Positions 20,905 through 31,010 of a DNA stretch of 64,000 nucleotides are shown one piece after another; within the stretch, counting starts at the first letter, position 1, and each line of letters starts with the position of its first letter. The notes under the pieces are model-generated. The model made no database searches. It was not told where the DNA came from and was given only the letters and a program-made list of their open reading frames with translations. Both the position numbers and the translations under genes were made by a program. Origin of the DNA: Yersinia hibernica (GTDB taxonomy: Bacteria > Pseudomonadota > Gammaproteobacteria > Enterobacterales > Enterobacteriaceae); the NCBI RefSeq assembly GCF_004124235.1, contig NZ_CP032487.1, positions 4,678,940 through 4,742,939 on the forward strand. The letters are read 5' to 3'.

Positions 20905-22293
20905 CTAGGAGGATAATGTTCTGATTAAGTTAGAGAAATCTTCTTTGATGTCGTGGCTTTCTTCACGCAATTGTTCAATTTTGCGGCAAGCATGCAACAC
21001 CGTGGTATGGTCACGACCACCAAACGCATCGCCGATTTCAGGCAGGCTGTGGTTGGTTAACTCTTTCGCCAGCGCCATCGCCATTTGACGCGGGCGGGCT
21101 ACCGAACGGGAGCGCCGTTTGGAGAGCAGGTCAGCGACCTTAATTTTATAATATTCTGCGACAGTCTTTTGAATATTATCGATAGTCACCAGTTTTTCTT
21201 GCAATGCCAGTAAGTCACGCAGCGCTTCACGTACAAAATCGATGGTAATGGCTCGGCCAGTAAAATTGGCATTGGCAATCACCCGATTCAATGCTCCTTC
21301 CAGCTCACGAACATTGGAACGCAGGCGCTTGGCAATAAAGAACGCGACCTCCCCTGGCAAGCGAATATCATTTTCATCCGCTTTCTTCATCAAAATCGCG
21401 ACTCGGGTTTCCAGTTCCGGCGGCTCAATTGCCACCGTCAGGCCCCAGCCAAATCGCGATTTCAGCCGATCTTCCACCCCATTAATCTCTTTTGGATAGC
21501 GATCTGAGGTCAGAATGATCTGCTGATTACCTTCCAACAAGGCATTAAAAGTGTGGAAAAATTCTTCCTGGGAACGCTCTTTATTGGCAAAGAACTGAAT
21601 GTCATCGATTAATAATGCATCAACCGAGCGATAATAGCGCTTAAATTCTTCTATTGCATTGTTCTGCAAGGCTTTAACCATATCTTGCACAAAACGCTCA
21701 GAATGCATGTAAACCACTTTGGCATTGGCTTTGCGCGCCATAATGCCATTCCCGACGGCATGTAACAGGTGAGTTTTACCTAACCCCGTACCACCATAAA
21801 GGAACAGCGGGTTATACGCGCCCCCAGGATTATCAGCAACTTGACGCGCTGCAGCACGAGCCAGTTGGTTCGATTTACCCTCAACGAAGTTATCAAATGT
21901 GTGCTTAGGGTTTACATTCGAGCGATAAGAAAGTTCAGGCTGAGCAGGCGAACTATCCCAACTCGGGCGCACAGGCGCACTGCGAGTAACCGGAGCAACA
22001 GGCGCACTAACGCTGGCTGTAACTGGATGACTGTGTGCTCTTACTGCGGGCTTACTCCCGACTTCAAAACGCAGCAAAGGAACCTCGCTGCCACAGAAAT
22101 CATTCAGCAACCCATTGATATTGTTTAAGTACTTATCACGTACCCAGTCCAGTACAAAACGATTAGGGGCGTAAAGCGCCAGAGTATTGTCACTCAGTTC
22201 CGCCTGTAGGGGGCGTATCCACATACTAAATTCTGTGGCAGGTAATTCATCCTGCAATCGGGCAAGACACTGCTGCCAAAGCGAAAGTGACAC
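20905..22293 (-). CDS. dnaA: Chromosomal replication initiator DnaA
   Basis: AAA+ initiator that binds DnaA boxes at oriC and opens the origin; also represses its own promoter. The 462-residue product has domain I ([21 protein letters not shown]), a variable domain II linker (~85-130, Pro/Ala/Ser-rich), AAA+ domain III with Walker A ([11 protein letters not shown], ~169) and Walker B (LLIDDIQF, ~230), and domain IV with the DnaA signature [15 protein letters not shown] (~430). The GTG at 22293 gives the E. coli-type N-terminus; a GTG four codons upstream is less likely. First gene of dnaA-dnaN-recF-gyrB, divergent from rpmH. Confidence 0.99.
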   Translation of the reverse strand: MSLSLWQQCLARLQDELPATEFSMWIRPLQAELSDNTLALYAPNRFVLDWVRDKYLNNINGLLNDFCGSEVPLLRFEVGSKPAVRAHSHPVTASVSAPVAPVTRSAPVRPSWDSSPAQPELSYRSNVNPKHTFDNFVEGKSNQLARAAARQVADNPGGAYNPLFLYGGTGLGKTHLLHAVGNGIMARKANAKVVYMHSERFVQDMVKALQNNAIEEFKRYYRSVDALLIDDIQFFANKERSQEEFFHTFNALLEGNQQIILTSDRYPKEINGVEDRLKSRFGWGLTVAIEPPELETRVAILMKKADENDIRLPGEVAFFIAKRLRSNVRELEGALNRVIANANFTGRAITIDFVREALRDLLALQEKLVTIDNIQKTVAEYYKIKVADLLSKRRSRSVARPRQMAMALAKELTNHSLPEIGDAFGGRDHTTVLHACRKIEQLREESHDIKEDFSNLIRTLSS

Positions 22294-22549
22294 GGCGGAC
22301 TCCACTCGAACAAGATCAATAAAAAGAAAGAAATCAGGATTTTTTGTAACTCATCGTTTTTGACACACGCCAAAATATGGCCTGTAGCAAGCCTAAGTGA
22401 CATGTGAACCGTTTTTCGGTTGTTTTTACGACTCACATCCCCCCACGATCCCGGAGTAGTGATCCCAGAGTAGTGGATGCGATCGGAATGGCGGATCATA
22501 GCGCAAAAGGAGCAATAGATCCTCCCCTTCCTCACAGATTAGATCCTTT

Positions 22550-22558
22550 TTATCCACA
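22550..22558 (+). promoter_or_regulatory. DnaA box in the dnaA control region
   Basis: TTATCCACA, a perfect R1-type DnaA box, about 255 bp upstream of the dnaA start. This position fits autorepression of dnaA. Confidence 0.8.
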
Positions 22559-22866
22559 GGCCATAACTTCTGTTGGTAGTGTAACCCAGCGCACAGATTT
22601 TCGTGCCCCTCATCAGCCACGATCCCAAAATATTTCGGAATATGCTGGTATCGCCTTCCCTTATCCTGTAGCTGATCCCCATTAATCTACACAGGATCAC
22701 GCGGCGATCCTTGCGATTTATCCGGGAGTCCGTATAATCCTCAGCCCTACGTGTGATGCCTGTTCTCTTGATGGCCTCGGCCAAAAAGAAACCAGCGGTG
22801 AACACGGACAGGCTCTTGGTAAACTCCCAATACAGAAAACTTCTGTGCGGGCGGGCGCAATGTCAA

Positions 22867-22895
22867 TTGACTCAGGACTGTACAATTATTACAAT
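22867..22895 (+). promoter_or_regulatory. Sigma-70 promoter of rpmH-rnpA
   Basis: TTGACT (22867-22872), a 17-bp spacer, then TACAAT (22890-22895), about 105 bp upstream of the rpmH start. A near-consensus promoter suited to a ribosomal protein gene. Confidence 0.8.
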
Positions 22896-22987
22896 CCCGC
22901 TTCTTTATATGTTGCGATTGAGGCGTCGGTGTCTTCACTCCGAGCAGCCAAACGCGTTTACTGAATCAGTAATTATTTTAAGTTTAG

Positions 22988-23140
<153 letters not shown>

Positions 23141-23158
23141 TAAAAGCTAACCATCTAA

Positions 23159-23518
23159 GTGGTTAAGCTAGCATTTCCTAGGGAGTTACGTTTGTTAACT
23201 CCCAGTCATTTTACTTTCGTCTTCCAGCAGCCACAACGGGCTGGCACGCCGCAAATCACCATCCTCGGCCGCCTGAACGAGCTGGGGCATCCCCGCATTG
23301 GTCTCACCGTCGCCAAAAAACATGTCAAACGTGCTCATGAACGTAATCGGATCAAGCGCTTAACCCGCGAAAGTTTCCGGTTGCATCAGCATACGTTACC
23401 GTCTATGGATTTTGTCGTTTTGGTGAAAAAAGGTGTGGCTGACCTCGATAACCGTGCGTTGACGGAAGCTTTGGAAAAATTATGGCGTCGCCACTGTCGC
23501 CAGGCTCCCGCATCCTGA
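23159..23518 (+). CDS. rnpA: Ribonuclease P protein component
   Basis: Basic 119-residue protein cofactor of RNase P, which matures tRNA 5' ends with the M1 RNA. The RNR signature is [15 protein letters not shown] (~59-73), and the N-terminus [23 protein letters not shown] is the canonical one. It uses a GTG start, as in E. coli. The 3' end overlaps yidD by 37 bp. Confidence 0.98.
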   Translation: MVKLAFPRELRLLTPSHFTFVFQQPQRAGTPQITILGRLNELGHPRIGLTVAKKHVKRAHERNRIKRLTRESFRLHQHTLPSMDFVVLVKKGVADLDNRALTEALEKLWRRHCRQAPAS

Positions 23519-23739
23519 TCGGGCTCATTAGGAGCTATCAGCTCGTGATAAGTCCGCTGTTGGGGCCGCGTTGTCGCTTCCATCCGACGTGCTCTCATTA
23601 CGGAATTGAGGCATTGAGCCGGTTTGGTATGATAAAAGGCAGTTGGTTAACACTGAAACGCGTATTAAAATGCCACCCTTTGAACCCAGGTGGCGATGAT
23701 CCCGTGCCGCCGAAACCCGACGATAACAGAGAACACTAA
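23482..23739 (+). CDS. yidD: Membrane protein insertion efficiency factor YidD
   Basis: Small 85-residue protein that assists YidC-dependent membrane insertion. It contains the three-cysteine core [18 protein letters not shown] and [15 protein letters not shown], characteristic of the family (DUF37). An N-terminal amphipathic helix ([17 protein letters not shown]) lies at the membrane. It overlaps rnpA in another frame and ends 2 bp before yidC, so the cluster is translationally linked. Confidence 0.97.
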   Translation: MASPLSPGSRILIGLIRSYQLVISPLLGPRCRFHPTCSHYGIEALSRFGMIKGSWLTLKRVLKCHPLNPGGDDPVPPKPDDNREH

Positions 23740-23741
23740 CG

Positions 23742-25382
23742 ATGGATTCGCAACGCAATCTTCTACTCATCGCTCTGCTGTTCGTGTCTTTCATGATCTG
23801 GCAAGCCTGGCAAGTGGATAACAATCCACAACCAGCCGCTCAGACCACGCAACAGACTGCGAATACTGCAACCGGTGATAAAGCAAGCCAGGCCGTGCCA
23901 GGCAGTGGTCAGGGTCAACTGATTACTGTAAAAACTGATGTGCTGTCTCTGACCATTAATACCCGTGGCGGTGACATCGAGCAGGCTAACCTGTTGGCTT
24001 ACCCGGATACCCTGGGTTCAGATAAAACTTTCGAATTACTGGAAACCACTCCTGCATTCATCTATCAGGCACAAAGCGGCCTGACAGGTAAAAGTGGCCC
24101 GGACAATCCAGCTAACGGCGAGCGCCCACTGTTCGAAGTGACGCAAACTAGTTTTGCATTAGCCGATGGCCAGGATGAACTGCGCATTCCATTGACCTTC
24201 ACCGGTAAAGATGGCTCTGTTTTCACCAAGACTTTCGTGCTGAAACGTAATGACTATGCTATCGGTGTGGATTATCACGTTAAAAATGCCTCAGAAGCCC
24301 CACTGGAACTGACGCTGTTCGGCCAATTAAAACAAAGCATTAATTTGCCCAAACACCGTGACACTGGCAGCAATAACTTCGCGCTGCATACTTACCGTGG
24401 TACGGCTTACTCTTCTGATGAAACTAAATATAAAAAATACAGCTTTAGTGATATCGAAGATAAAAGTCTGGACATCACGACCAAAGGCGGCTGGGTTGCT
24501 ATGTTGCAACAGTATTTTGCCACCGCATGGATCCCTGCTGCTAACGAAACCAACACTTTCTACTCCGCTGATTTAGGCAACGGTTTAGCTGCAATTGGCT
24601 TCAAAGGTGCACCGGTTGTGGTTCAACCAGGTGAGCAGAAACAACTGGGTGCAACCTTGTGGGTTGGCCCGGAAATTCAGGACAAAATGGCGGCCATCGC
24701 GCCACATCTGGACCTGACAGTTGATTATGGTTGGTTATGGTTTATTTCTCAGCCGCTGTTCAAACTGCTGAAATTCATTCACAGCTTTGTCGGTAACTGG
24801 GGCTTCTCCATCATTGTTATCACCTTTATTGTGCGCGGTATCATGTACCCGCTGACAAAGGCGCAATACACTTCGATGGCGAAAATGCGTTTGCTGCAGC
24901 CTAAACTGGCCGCCATGCGTGAGCGTATCGGTGACGATAAGCAGCGTATGAGCCAGGAAATGATGGCGTTGTACAAAGCTGAGAAGGTTAATCCGCTGGG
25001 TGGCTGCTTACCGCTGATCATTCAGATGCCAATCTTCCTGGCGTTGTACTACATGTTGATGAGTTCAGTTGAGTTGCGCCATGCGCCATTCATTTTGTGG
25101 ATTCATGACCTGTCAGCACAAGACCCGTACTATATTCTGCCGATTCTGATGGGTATCACCATGTACTTCATTCAGAAGATGTCACCAACGACCGTGACTG
25201 ACCCGATGCAGCAGAAAATCATGACCTTTATGCCGGTTATCTTCACCGTGTTCTTCCTGTGGTTCCCGGCCGGTCTGGTGCTGTACTATATCGTCAGTAA
25301 CTTGGTGACTATCCTGCAGCAACAGTTGATTTATCGTGGTCTGGAAAAACGTGGTTTACACAGCCGCGATAAGAAAAAATAA
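23742..25382 (+). CDS. yidC: Membrane protein insertase YidC
   Basis: Inner-membrane insertase, 546 residues, working alone or with SecYEG. TM1 is [17 protein letters not shown] (6-22). A large periplasmic beta-sandwich domain spans ~60-340. Five core helices follow (from [24 protein letters not shown]), including the hydrophilic-groove arginine in [17 protein letters not shown]. The cytoplasmic C1 loop covers [21 protein letters not shown], and the tail is basic. A strong terminator follows. Confidence 0.98.
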   Translation: MDSQRNLLLIALLFVSFMIWQAWQVDNNPQPAAQTTQQTANTATGDKASQAVPGSGQGQLITVKTDVLSLTINTRGGDIEQANLLAYPDTLGSDKTFELLETTPAFIYQAQSGLTGKSGPDNPANGERPLFEVTQTSFALADGQDELRIPLTFTGKDGSVFTKTFVLKRNDYAIGVDYHVKNASEAPLELTLFGQLKQSINLPKHRDTGSNNFALHTYRGTAYSSDETKYKKYSFSDIEDKSLDITTKGGWVAMLQQYFATAWIPAANETNTFYSADLGNGLAAIGFKGAPVVVQPGEQKQLGATLWVGPEIQDKMAAIAPHLDLTVDYGWLWFISQPLFKLLKFIHSFVGNWGFSIIVITFIVRGIMYPLTKAQYTSMAKMRLLQPKLAAMRERIGDDKQRMSQEMMALYKAEKVNPLGGCLPLIIQMPIFLALYYMLMSSVELRHAPFILWIHDLSAQDPYYILPILMGITMYFIQKMSPTTVTDPMQQKIMTFMPVIFTVFFLWFPAGLVLYYIVSNLVTILQQQLIYRGLEKRGLHSRDKKK

Positions 25383-25408
25383 TCCACACCGATAATCATC
25401 AGTATCAA

Positions 25409-25440
25409 AGGGCGGTCAATATGACCGCCTTATTCTTTTT
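25409..25440 (+). terminator. Rho-independent terminator after yidC
   Basis: GGCGGTCA / TGACCGCC stem with a 3-nt loop and a following TTATTCTTTTT tract, 27 bp after the yidC stop. mnmE therefore probably depends on its own promoter or on read-through. Confidence 0.8.
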
Positions 25441-25503
25441 ATAGAAACCTGATTTACACAGTCAGGTTTGTGTAAAAACAATAAGTTAAAGAGAGATATA
25501 ACC

Positions 25504-26868
25504 ATGAGCACCACTGATACTATCGTGGCACAAGCAACACCGCCAGGCCGTGGTGGCGTTGGTATTTTACGTGTTTCAGGTCGTGCCGCCGCCGCCGTCG
25601 CGCAGGCCGTGTTGGGTAAATTACCCAAACCGCGCTACGCCGATTATCTGGCGTTTAAAGATGTTGATGGCAGCACATTAGACCAAGGTATCGCTCTCTA
25701 CTTTCCCGGCCCGAATTCATTTACTGGCGAGGACGTGCTGGAACTACAAGGCCATGGTGGCCCAGTCATACTGGATTTGCTGTTAAAACGCATCCTGGCC
25801 CTGCCTGGGCTGCGCATTGCCCGTCCAGGTGAGTTCTCTGAGCGCGCATTCTTAAATGACAAACTGGATTTAGCGCAAGCCGAGGCCATTGCCGACCTGA
25901 TTGACGCCAGTTCAGAGCAAGCCGCTCGCTCAGCGGTCAATTCATTACAGGGCGCATTTTCTGTTCGTATCCATCAATTGGTGGAAGCACTCACTCACTT
26001 GCGCATCTACGTCGAGGCGGCGATTGACTTTCCGGATGAGGAAATTGATTTCCTTTCCGATGGCAAAATTGAAGCTCAATTGAAGGGCGTCATGGCGGAT
26101 TTGGAGCAAGTGCGCACCGAAGCCCGGCAAGGTAGCCTGCTGCGCGAGGGGATGAAAGTGGTTATTGCTGGCCGCCCGAATGCCGGTAAATCCAGTTTAC
26201 TCAATGCGTTAGCGGGTCGTGAAGCGGCAATAGTGACTGATGTTGCTGGCACCACCCGTGATGTATTGCGGGAACATATTCACATCGATGGGATGCCATT
26301 GCATATCATTGATACTGCAGGGTTACGTGAAGCCAGCGATAAAGTTGAGCGCATTGGTATCGAACGGGCCTGGCATGAGATTGAACAAGCTGACCGGGTG
26401 CTGTTTATGGTTGATGGCACCACAACAGATGCCACGGAGCCGGCCGCTATCTGGCCTGAGTTTATGACGCGGTTGCCACCGACGCTCCCCATCACCGTGG
26501 TGCGAAATAAAGCTGACATCACAGGTGAAACCTTAGGTCTGACCGAAGTGAATGGTCACTCACTTATTCGCTTATCAGCCCGAACCGGTGAGGGTATTGA
26601 CCTGCTGCGCAACCATCTCAAGCAGAGTATGGGCTTTACCAGTAACACCGAAGGCGGTTTTTTGGCTCGTCGTCGTCATTTACAAGCGCTAGAAACTGCC
26701 GCGCAGCATCTGGTGCAAGGCCATGAACAGTTAGTAAGCGCTTACGCCGGTGAATTATTGGCCGAAGAGTTACGTTTAGCACAACAGTCGTTGAGTGAAA
26801 TTACCGGTGAATTTAGCTCTGATGACCTACTGGGGCGGATTTTCTCCAGTTTTTGTATCGGAAAATGA
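25504..26868 (+). CDS. mnmE: tRNA modification GTPase MnmE (TrmE)
   Basis: GTPase that, with MnmG (encoded at the other end of this window), installs the 5-carboxymethylaminomethyl group on wobble uridine 34. The 454-residue product has an N-terminal formyl-THF-binding domain (~1-118), a helical domain, and a G domain with GRPNAGKSS (~223), [20 protein letters not shown] and NKAD (~338). It ends in the catalytic CIGK. The ATG at 25504 gives the standard N-terminus [20 protein letters not shown]; a longer frame from 25468 is discarded. Confidence 0.98.
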   Translation: MSTTDTIVAQATPPGRGGVGILRVSGRAAAAVAQAVLGKLPKPRYADYLAFKDVDGSTLDQGIALYFPGPNSFTGEDVLELQGHGGPVILDLLLKRILALPGLRIARPGEFSERAFLNDKLDLAQAEAIADLIDASSEQAARSAVNSLQGAFSVRIHQLVEALTHLRIYVEAAIDFPDEEIDFLSDGKIEAQLKGVMADLEQVRTEARQGSLLREGMKVVIAGRPNAGKSSLLNALAGREAAIVTDVAGTTRDVLREHIHIDGMPLHIIDTAGLREASDKVERIGIERAWHEIEQADRVLFMVDGTTTDATEPAAIWPEFMTRLPPTLPITVVRNKADITGETLGLTEVNGHSLIRLSARTGEGIDLLRNHLKQSMGFTSNTEGGFLARRRHLQALETAAQHLVQGHEQLVSAYAGELLAEELRLAQQSLSEITGEFSSDDLLGRIFSSFCIGK

Positions 26869-26912
26869 GTGTGATGCCATAGAGGCATTTTGATAAGCTT
26901 GCTCTATGAGTC

Positions 26913-26947
26913 TGAGCCGTTCATCAATCTGAACTGAGTACGGCTCA
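26913..26947. repeat. Inverted repeat between mnmE and fabV
   Basis: TGAGCCGT and ACGGCTCA are separated by 19 bp, 34 bp before the fabV start. It could be a regulatory stem or operator for fabV. Confidence 0.35.
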
Positions 26948-26980
26948 AACACTTAACTCTATCTATAAATTGAGGTATCC

Positions 26981-28180
26981 ATGATTATAAAACCACGTGT
27001 ACGCGGCTTTATCTGTGTGACTGCTCATCCGGCGGGCTGCGAAGCTAACGTCAAAAAGCAAATCGACTATGTCACTGCAGAAGGCGCAATCGCTAACGGC
27101 CCCAAAAGAGTATTAGTGATTGGTGCGTCAACTGGATACGGGCTGGCAGCCCGCATTACAGCAGCATTTGGTTGTGGTGCCGATACTCTGGGGGTGTTCT
27201 TTGAACGTCCGGGTGAAGAGGGCAAGCCGGGCACCTCTGGTTGGTACAATAGCGCGGCGTTCCACAAATTTGCAGAGCAAAAAGGCCTGTACGCGAAGAG
27301 CATCAACGGCGATGCTTTCTCTGATGAAATTAAGCGCCTGACCATTGAAGCTATCAAGCAGGACTTGGGTCAAGTTGATCAAGTTATCTACAGCCTGGCC
27401 TCACCACGCCGTACTCATCCGAAAACTGGCGAAGTGTTTAACTCGACACTGAAACCCATCGGGCATGAAGTGAAGTTCCGTGGCCTTGATACCGACAAAG
27501 AAGTTATCAAAGAAGCCGTGTTGCAACCAGCCACCCAAGAAGAGATCGACAACACTGTTGCGGTAATGGGGGGTGAAGATTGGCAGATGTGGATTGATGC
27601 CCTGCTGGAAGCTGGCGTGCTGGCGCAAGGTGCGCAAACCACCGCCTTCACCTATCTGGGCGAAAAAATCACCCATGATATCTATTGGAATGGCTCCATT
27701 GGGGCGGCCAAGAAAGATTTAGATCAAAAAGTTTTAGCTATTCGCGATAGCTTATCTGCCCATGGCGGTGGCGATGCCCGTGTTTCTGTATTGAAAGCCG
27801 TTGTGACTCAGGCCAGCTCTGCCATCCCAATGATGCCACTGTATTTGTCACTGTTATTCAAAGTGATGAAAGAGAAAGGGACTCACGAGGGCTGTATCGA
27901 ACAGGTGTATTCGCTGTATAAAGACAGCCTATGTGGTAGCGCACCACATATGGACCAAGAGGGCCGTCTGCGGGCTGACTACAAAGAGCTGGATCCTGAG
28001 GTTCAAGGACAAGTACAGCAACTGTGGGACCAAGTCACCAACGACAATATTTATCAGCTGACTGATTTCACCGGCTATAAGACTGAGTTCTTAAATCTGT
28101 TCGGTTTTGCTGTTGATGGTGTTGATTATGAAGCCGATGTTAACCCTGTGGTAAAAATTCCTAATCTGATTCAGGGCTAA
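26981..28180 (+). CDS. fabV: Trans-2-enoyl-CoA/ACP reductase FabV
   Basis: NADH-dependent enoyl reductase for the last step of the fatty acid elongation cycle, insensitive to triclosan in characterised members. The 399-residue product has the Rossmann NAD loop [12 protein letters not shown] (~48-59). The catalytic pair of the Y-x8-K motif is Tyr235 and Lys244 ([11 protein letters not shown]), as known for the Y. pestis enzyme. The sequence is complete. It occupies the slot after mnmE where E. coli has tnaCAB, with its own 112-bp upstream region. Confidence 0.97.
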   Translation: MIIKPRVRGFICVTAHPAGCEANVKKQIDYVTAEGAIANGPKRVLVIGASTGYGLAARITAAFGCGADTLGVFFERPGEEGKPGTSGWYNSAAFHKFAEQKGLYAKSINGDAFSDEIKRLTIEAIKQDLGQVDQVIYSLASPRRTHPKTGEVFNSTLKPIGHEVKFRGLDTDKEVIKEAVLQPATQEEIDNTVAVMGGEDWQMWIDALLEAGVLAQGAQTTAFTYLGEKITHDIYWNGSIGAAKKDLDQKVLAIRDSLSAHGGGDARVSVLKAVVTQASSAIPMMPLYLSLLFKVMKEKGTHEGCIEQVYSLYKDSLCGSAPHMDQEGRLRADYKELDPEVQGQVQQLWDQVTNDNIYQLTDFTGYKTEFLNLFGFAVDGVDYEADVNPVVKIPNLIQG

Positions 28181-28200
28181 CTTCAAATTTATATCTAAAC

Positions 28201-28230
28201 AACCCGCTGTACGGCGTGCGGCGGGTTATT
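28201..28230 (+). terminator. Hairpin after fabV
   Basis: AACCCGC / GCGGGTT stem around a 13-nt inner part, beginning 20 bp after the fabV stop. The T content following is modest. Confidence 0.6.
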
Positions 28231-28446
28231 CACTCTCTCATTATTGCCTTTCGTTAGACTCTTCTAATACACAATCACAAATCTCTTATGCCCATAATGG
28301 ATAAGCTAAGGTCATTTTCTTCGTTTACGGATCCCCCCTGCAATGTTTGAATAATTTTATTCTTAGTTATTCAGTTCATCACTAACAGTGATAGCCCAAC
28401 CTGCAAAAAATACGCTTTTATTTAAATATAATTATACAGGGAAATA

Positions 28447-29259
28447 ATGATGAGAATGCGTTCACTGGCGATACCTTTATTAGGTTTCATTATTTTAACA
28501 TCATTAAATGCCCACAGTGAGGAGAAGAAAGTCATTAAATTGGGATTTAACCCTGGCCCTTATAAAGAACAATTTGAGAAAGGTGTAGCACCTTATCTCA
28601 TAAAGAAAGGTTATCATATCGAATATAAAGACTTTAATGATGGCATTCAGGTTAATAATGCCGTTAGCACTGGTGAGATTGATGGCAATATCATGCAGCA
28701 TCCGATTTATCTGCAAGCTATAAATGACCGTCTACGCATTGATAACATCGGTATTGTTCAGGTACCCACTCCCCCTATGGGGTTGTATTCTGATAAACAT
28801 CAAAAGAGTGATAAGCCGAAAGAGGGGGCATGGATTTCAGTCCCCAACCAGCCCTCAAATGAATACCGCGCCGCACTCTTATTGCAATCCATTGGTTGGA
28901 TCAAACTCACAGATAAAATTGACCCAGCAACTTTCTCACAAAAAGATATTGCAGAAAATCCGTATCATTTAGTCATCAAGGAAATGGATAATGCCCAACA
29001 AGTCAGAGCATTACCTGATGTTGACTACGGGGCTATTCAAGGTAATTTTGCGGTTTCTAACGGTATCAAACTCACTTCCGCCTTACAACTTGAAAAACCT
29101 ACAACTCAGTTTGTTAATGTGGTGACCGTTGCCGGTAAAAATAAAGACGCCGAGTTTGCCAAAGATATTATTGCAGGATATCACGCTCCTGAATTCAAAA
29201 AATATATTCTGGAAAACGAAAAGTATAGCGGTTATATGCTGCCTGATTATCTAAACTAG
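28447..29259 (+). CDS. MetQ/NlpA-family substrate-binding protein without lipobox
   Basis: Periplasmic binding protein of the NlpA/MetQ family, 270 residues, first gene of an ABC importer operon. The signal segment LAIPLLGFIILTSLNAHS precedes EEKKVIKLGFNPGPYKEQFEKGVAPYLIKKGY, the usual start of the mature domain. FNDGIQVNNAVSTGEIDGNIMQHPIYL matches the MetQ ligand-pocket region. There is no cysteine in or near the signal peptide, so unlike MetQ it should be soluble rather than lipid-anchored. Ligand uncertain: D/L-methionine is the family default, but related clusters take other amino acids or sulfur compounds. ATG ATG at the start leaves a 1-codon ambiguity. Confidence 0.85.
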   Translation: MMRMRSLAIPLLGFIILTSLNAHSEEKKVIKLGFNPGPYKEQFEKGVAPYLIKKGYHIEYKDFNDGIQVNNAVSTGEIDGNIMQHPIYLQAINDRLRIDNIGIVQVPTPPMGLYSDKHQKSDKPKEGAWISVPNQPSNEYRAALLLQSIGWIKLTDKIDPATFSQKDIAENPYHLVIKEMDNAQQVRALPDVDYGAIQGNFAVSNGIKLTSALQLEKPTTQFVNVVTVAGKNKDAEFAKDIIAGYHAPEFKKYILENEKYSGYMLPDYLN

Positions 29260-29270
29260 TGGAATAATAG

Positions 29271-30287
29271 ATGATTGAGCTTCAGCATATTTTCAAAACC
29301 TTTGAACGCAAAGGTACTAAACTTCAGGCGCTTAATGATGTCAGTTTAACCATCGAAGATGGCGATATATATGGCATTATTGGTTACAGCGGGGCAGGGA
29401 AAAGCACATTACTGCGCATGGTCAACTCACTGGAAAGCCCAACCTCGGGAAATGTAGTGATTGATGGGAAGAATTTGCATGATTTTAGCCCTGAACAGCT
29501 TAGGCTGCTGAAAAAAAATATTGGCATGATATTCCAAAATTTTAACTTACTGGAATCAAAAACAGTTTTTAAGAATGTCGCTATGCCGCTTATTTTATTA
29601 GGAAAAAACAAAAAATTTATTCAGGAACGTGTCGCTGAACTGCTTGATTTTGTTGGGCTAAGGGATAAAAGTCACAATTTTCCTAACGAATTATCAGGTG
29701 GGCAGAAACAACGGGTGGGTATTGCCCGTGCGCTGGCAACCAATCCTTCAATTCTGTTATGTGATGAAGCAACATCATCGTTAGACCCTCAAACCACTGC
29801 CCAGATATTGTTATTACTGAAGAAAATTAATCAGCAATACAATATTACGGTTTTACTTATTACCCATGAGATGTCGGTCATTCAAAAGATTTGTAATAAG
29901 GTGGCGGTCATGGAAAACGGTAAAATTATTGAGCAAGGTTCGGTGTTGACGGTGTTTGGCCATCCAACTCATCCTACAACCCTTAATTTTGTGCGCACTG
30001 TCATCAAAGACAGTTTACCGGAGAGTGTGAAAAGGCAATTAGATAGCAGTCATGCTGGCCGTCAATTCCGCCTGGCATTTATCGGGGCGATAGCCACACA
30101 ACCAGTTATAAATCAGCTTATCAAACAATATGATATTAGTGTCAATATTCTGTTCGCCAACATGTCAGAAATACAGGACACCACATTGGGCCATATGGTA
30201 CTGCTATTAACTGGCGAAAATCGCATCATTGATAGCGCAGTTAATTATCTGGCAGGAACAGGGATTGATATACAGGAAATAAATTGA
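29271..30287 (+). CDS. MetN-family ABC transporter ATPase
   Basis: Cytoplasmic ATPase of 338 residues. It has Walker A GYSGAGKSTLLRM (~38), Q-loop GMIFQNFNLL, signature LSGGQKQRVGIARAL (~140), Walker B ILLCDEATSSLD and the switch His in LITHEMSVI. The C-terminal ~75 residues (FRLAFIGAIATQPVINQLIKQYDISVNIL onwards) form a NIL domain, which in MetN binds the substrate for trans-inhibition. It starts 11 bp after the binding-protein gene and overlaps the permease gene by 4 bp. Confidence 0.9.
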   Translation: MIELQHIFKTFERKGTKLQALNDVSLTIEDGDIYGIIGYSGAGKSTLLRMVNSLESPTSGNVVIDGKNLHDFSPEQLRLLKKNIGMIFQNFNLLESKTVFKNVAMPLILLGKNKKFIQERVAELLDFVGLRDKSHNFPNELSGGQKQRVGIARALATNPSILLCDEATSSLDPQTTAQILLLLKKINQQYNITVLLITHEMSVIQKICNKVAVMENGKIIEQGSVLTVFGHPTHPTTLNFVRTVIKDSLPESVKRQLDSSHAGRQFRLAFIGAIATQPVINQLIKQYDISVNILFANMSEIQDTTLGHMVLLLTGENRIIDSAVNYLAGTGIDIQEIN

Positions 30288-30946
30288 TGATCGAAACCGC
30301 AATTACGTTAGAGCAATTTATCCAAGCGCTATATGACACCTTGGTCATGGTCAGTATTTCATTGGTGATCGGTTCTCTTATTGGTATTCCTTTAGGAATT
30401 TTACTGGTGGTGACCCGGCCGGGCGGATTAATTAAGAATCGTACTTTTTATAATATTCTTAATCCCATTATCAATATCATCCGATCACTGCCATTTATTA
30501 TTCTGATGGTCGCAATTATTCCGCTCACCCGTCTAATTGTGAACACCACAATAGGAACGCCGGGCGCGATTGTGCCGCTGATTATTTTTATCGCACCGTA
30601 TATTGGCCGCCTGGTGGAAAACTCACTGTTGGATGTAAACCCCGGTATTCTGGAAGCAGCAAAATCAATGGGGGCAACACCGCTACAAGCAATTTGGTAT
30701 TTCTTGCTGCCCGAAGCACTGTCGTCATTAATATTGGCGCTGACCACTGCAACTATTGGCCTGATTGGTGCAACGGCAATGGCGGGGACTGTCGGGGGCG
30801 GTGGGATTGGTGATCTCGCTATTACTTATGGCTATCAGCGTTTTGATACTTTTGTCACCGTCACTACCGCCATTGTATTAATTATCACTGTACAACTCAT
30901 CCAGTCGCTGGGTAATTTATTTGCTCGTAAAATTCGCCGCGAATAA
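30284..30946 (+). CDS. MetI-family ABC transporter permease
   Basis: Inner-membrane permease of 220 residues with five predicted helices. The EAA-type coupling loop is LEAAKSMGATPLQAIWYFLLPEAL (~125-148). It has the D-methionine permease N-terminus TLVMVSISLVIGSLIGIPLG and terminal motifs GGGGIGDLAITYGYQRFD. It overlaps the ATPase gene (ATGATG/TGA) and is last in the operon, followed by a strong terminator. The order is binding protein, ATPase, permease, whereas E. coli has metN-metI-metQ. Confidence 0.9.
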   Translation: MMIETAITLEQFIQALYDTLVMVSISLVIGSLIGIPLGILLVVTRPGGLIKNRTFYNILNPIINIIRSLPFIILMVAIIPLTRLIVNTTIGTPGAIVPLIIFIAPYIGRLVENSLLDVNPGILEAAKSMGATPLQAIWYFLLPEALSSLILALTTATIGLIGATAMAGTVGGGGIGDLAITYGYQRFDTFVTVTTAIVLIITVQLIQSLGNLFARKIRRE

Positions 30947-30950
30947 TTAA

Positions 30951-30981
30951 AACCCCCCTTTTGCTAAATAAAAGGGGGGTT
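30951..30981. terminator. Bidirectional terminator between the ABC operon and the chemoreceptor gene
   Basis: A perfect 12-bp stem (AACCCCCCTTTT / AAAAGGGGGGTT) with a 7-nt loop sits between two convergent genes; the stem itself supplies a U tract in both directions. Confidence 0.88.
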
Positions 30982-31010
30982 CACTTTTTATGCAGCAAAG
31001 CTATATGACA

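Noticed and set aside
22447..22709. GATC cluster as a chromosomal replication origin
   Set aside because: There is only one clear DnaA box and no AT-rich unwinding element with 13-mers. In enterobacteria oriC lies next to mnmG, beyond the right edge; the dnaA promoter explains the cluster.
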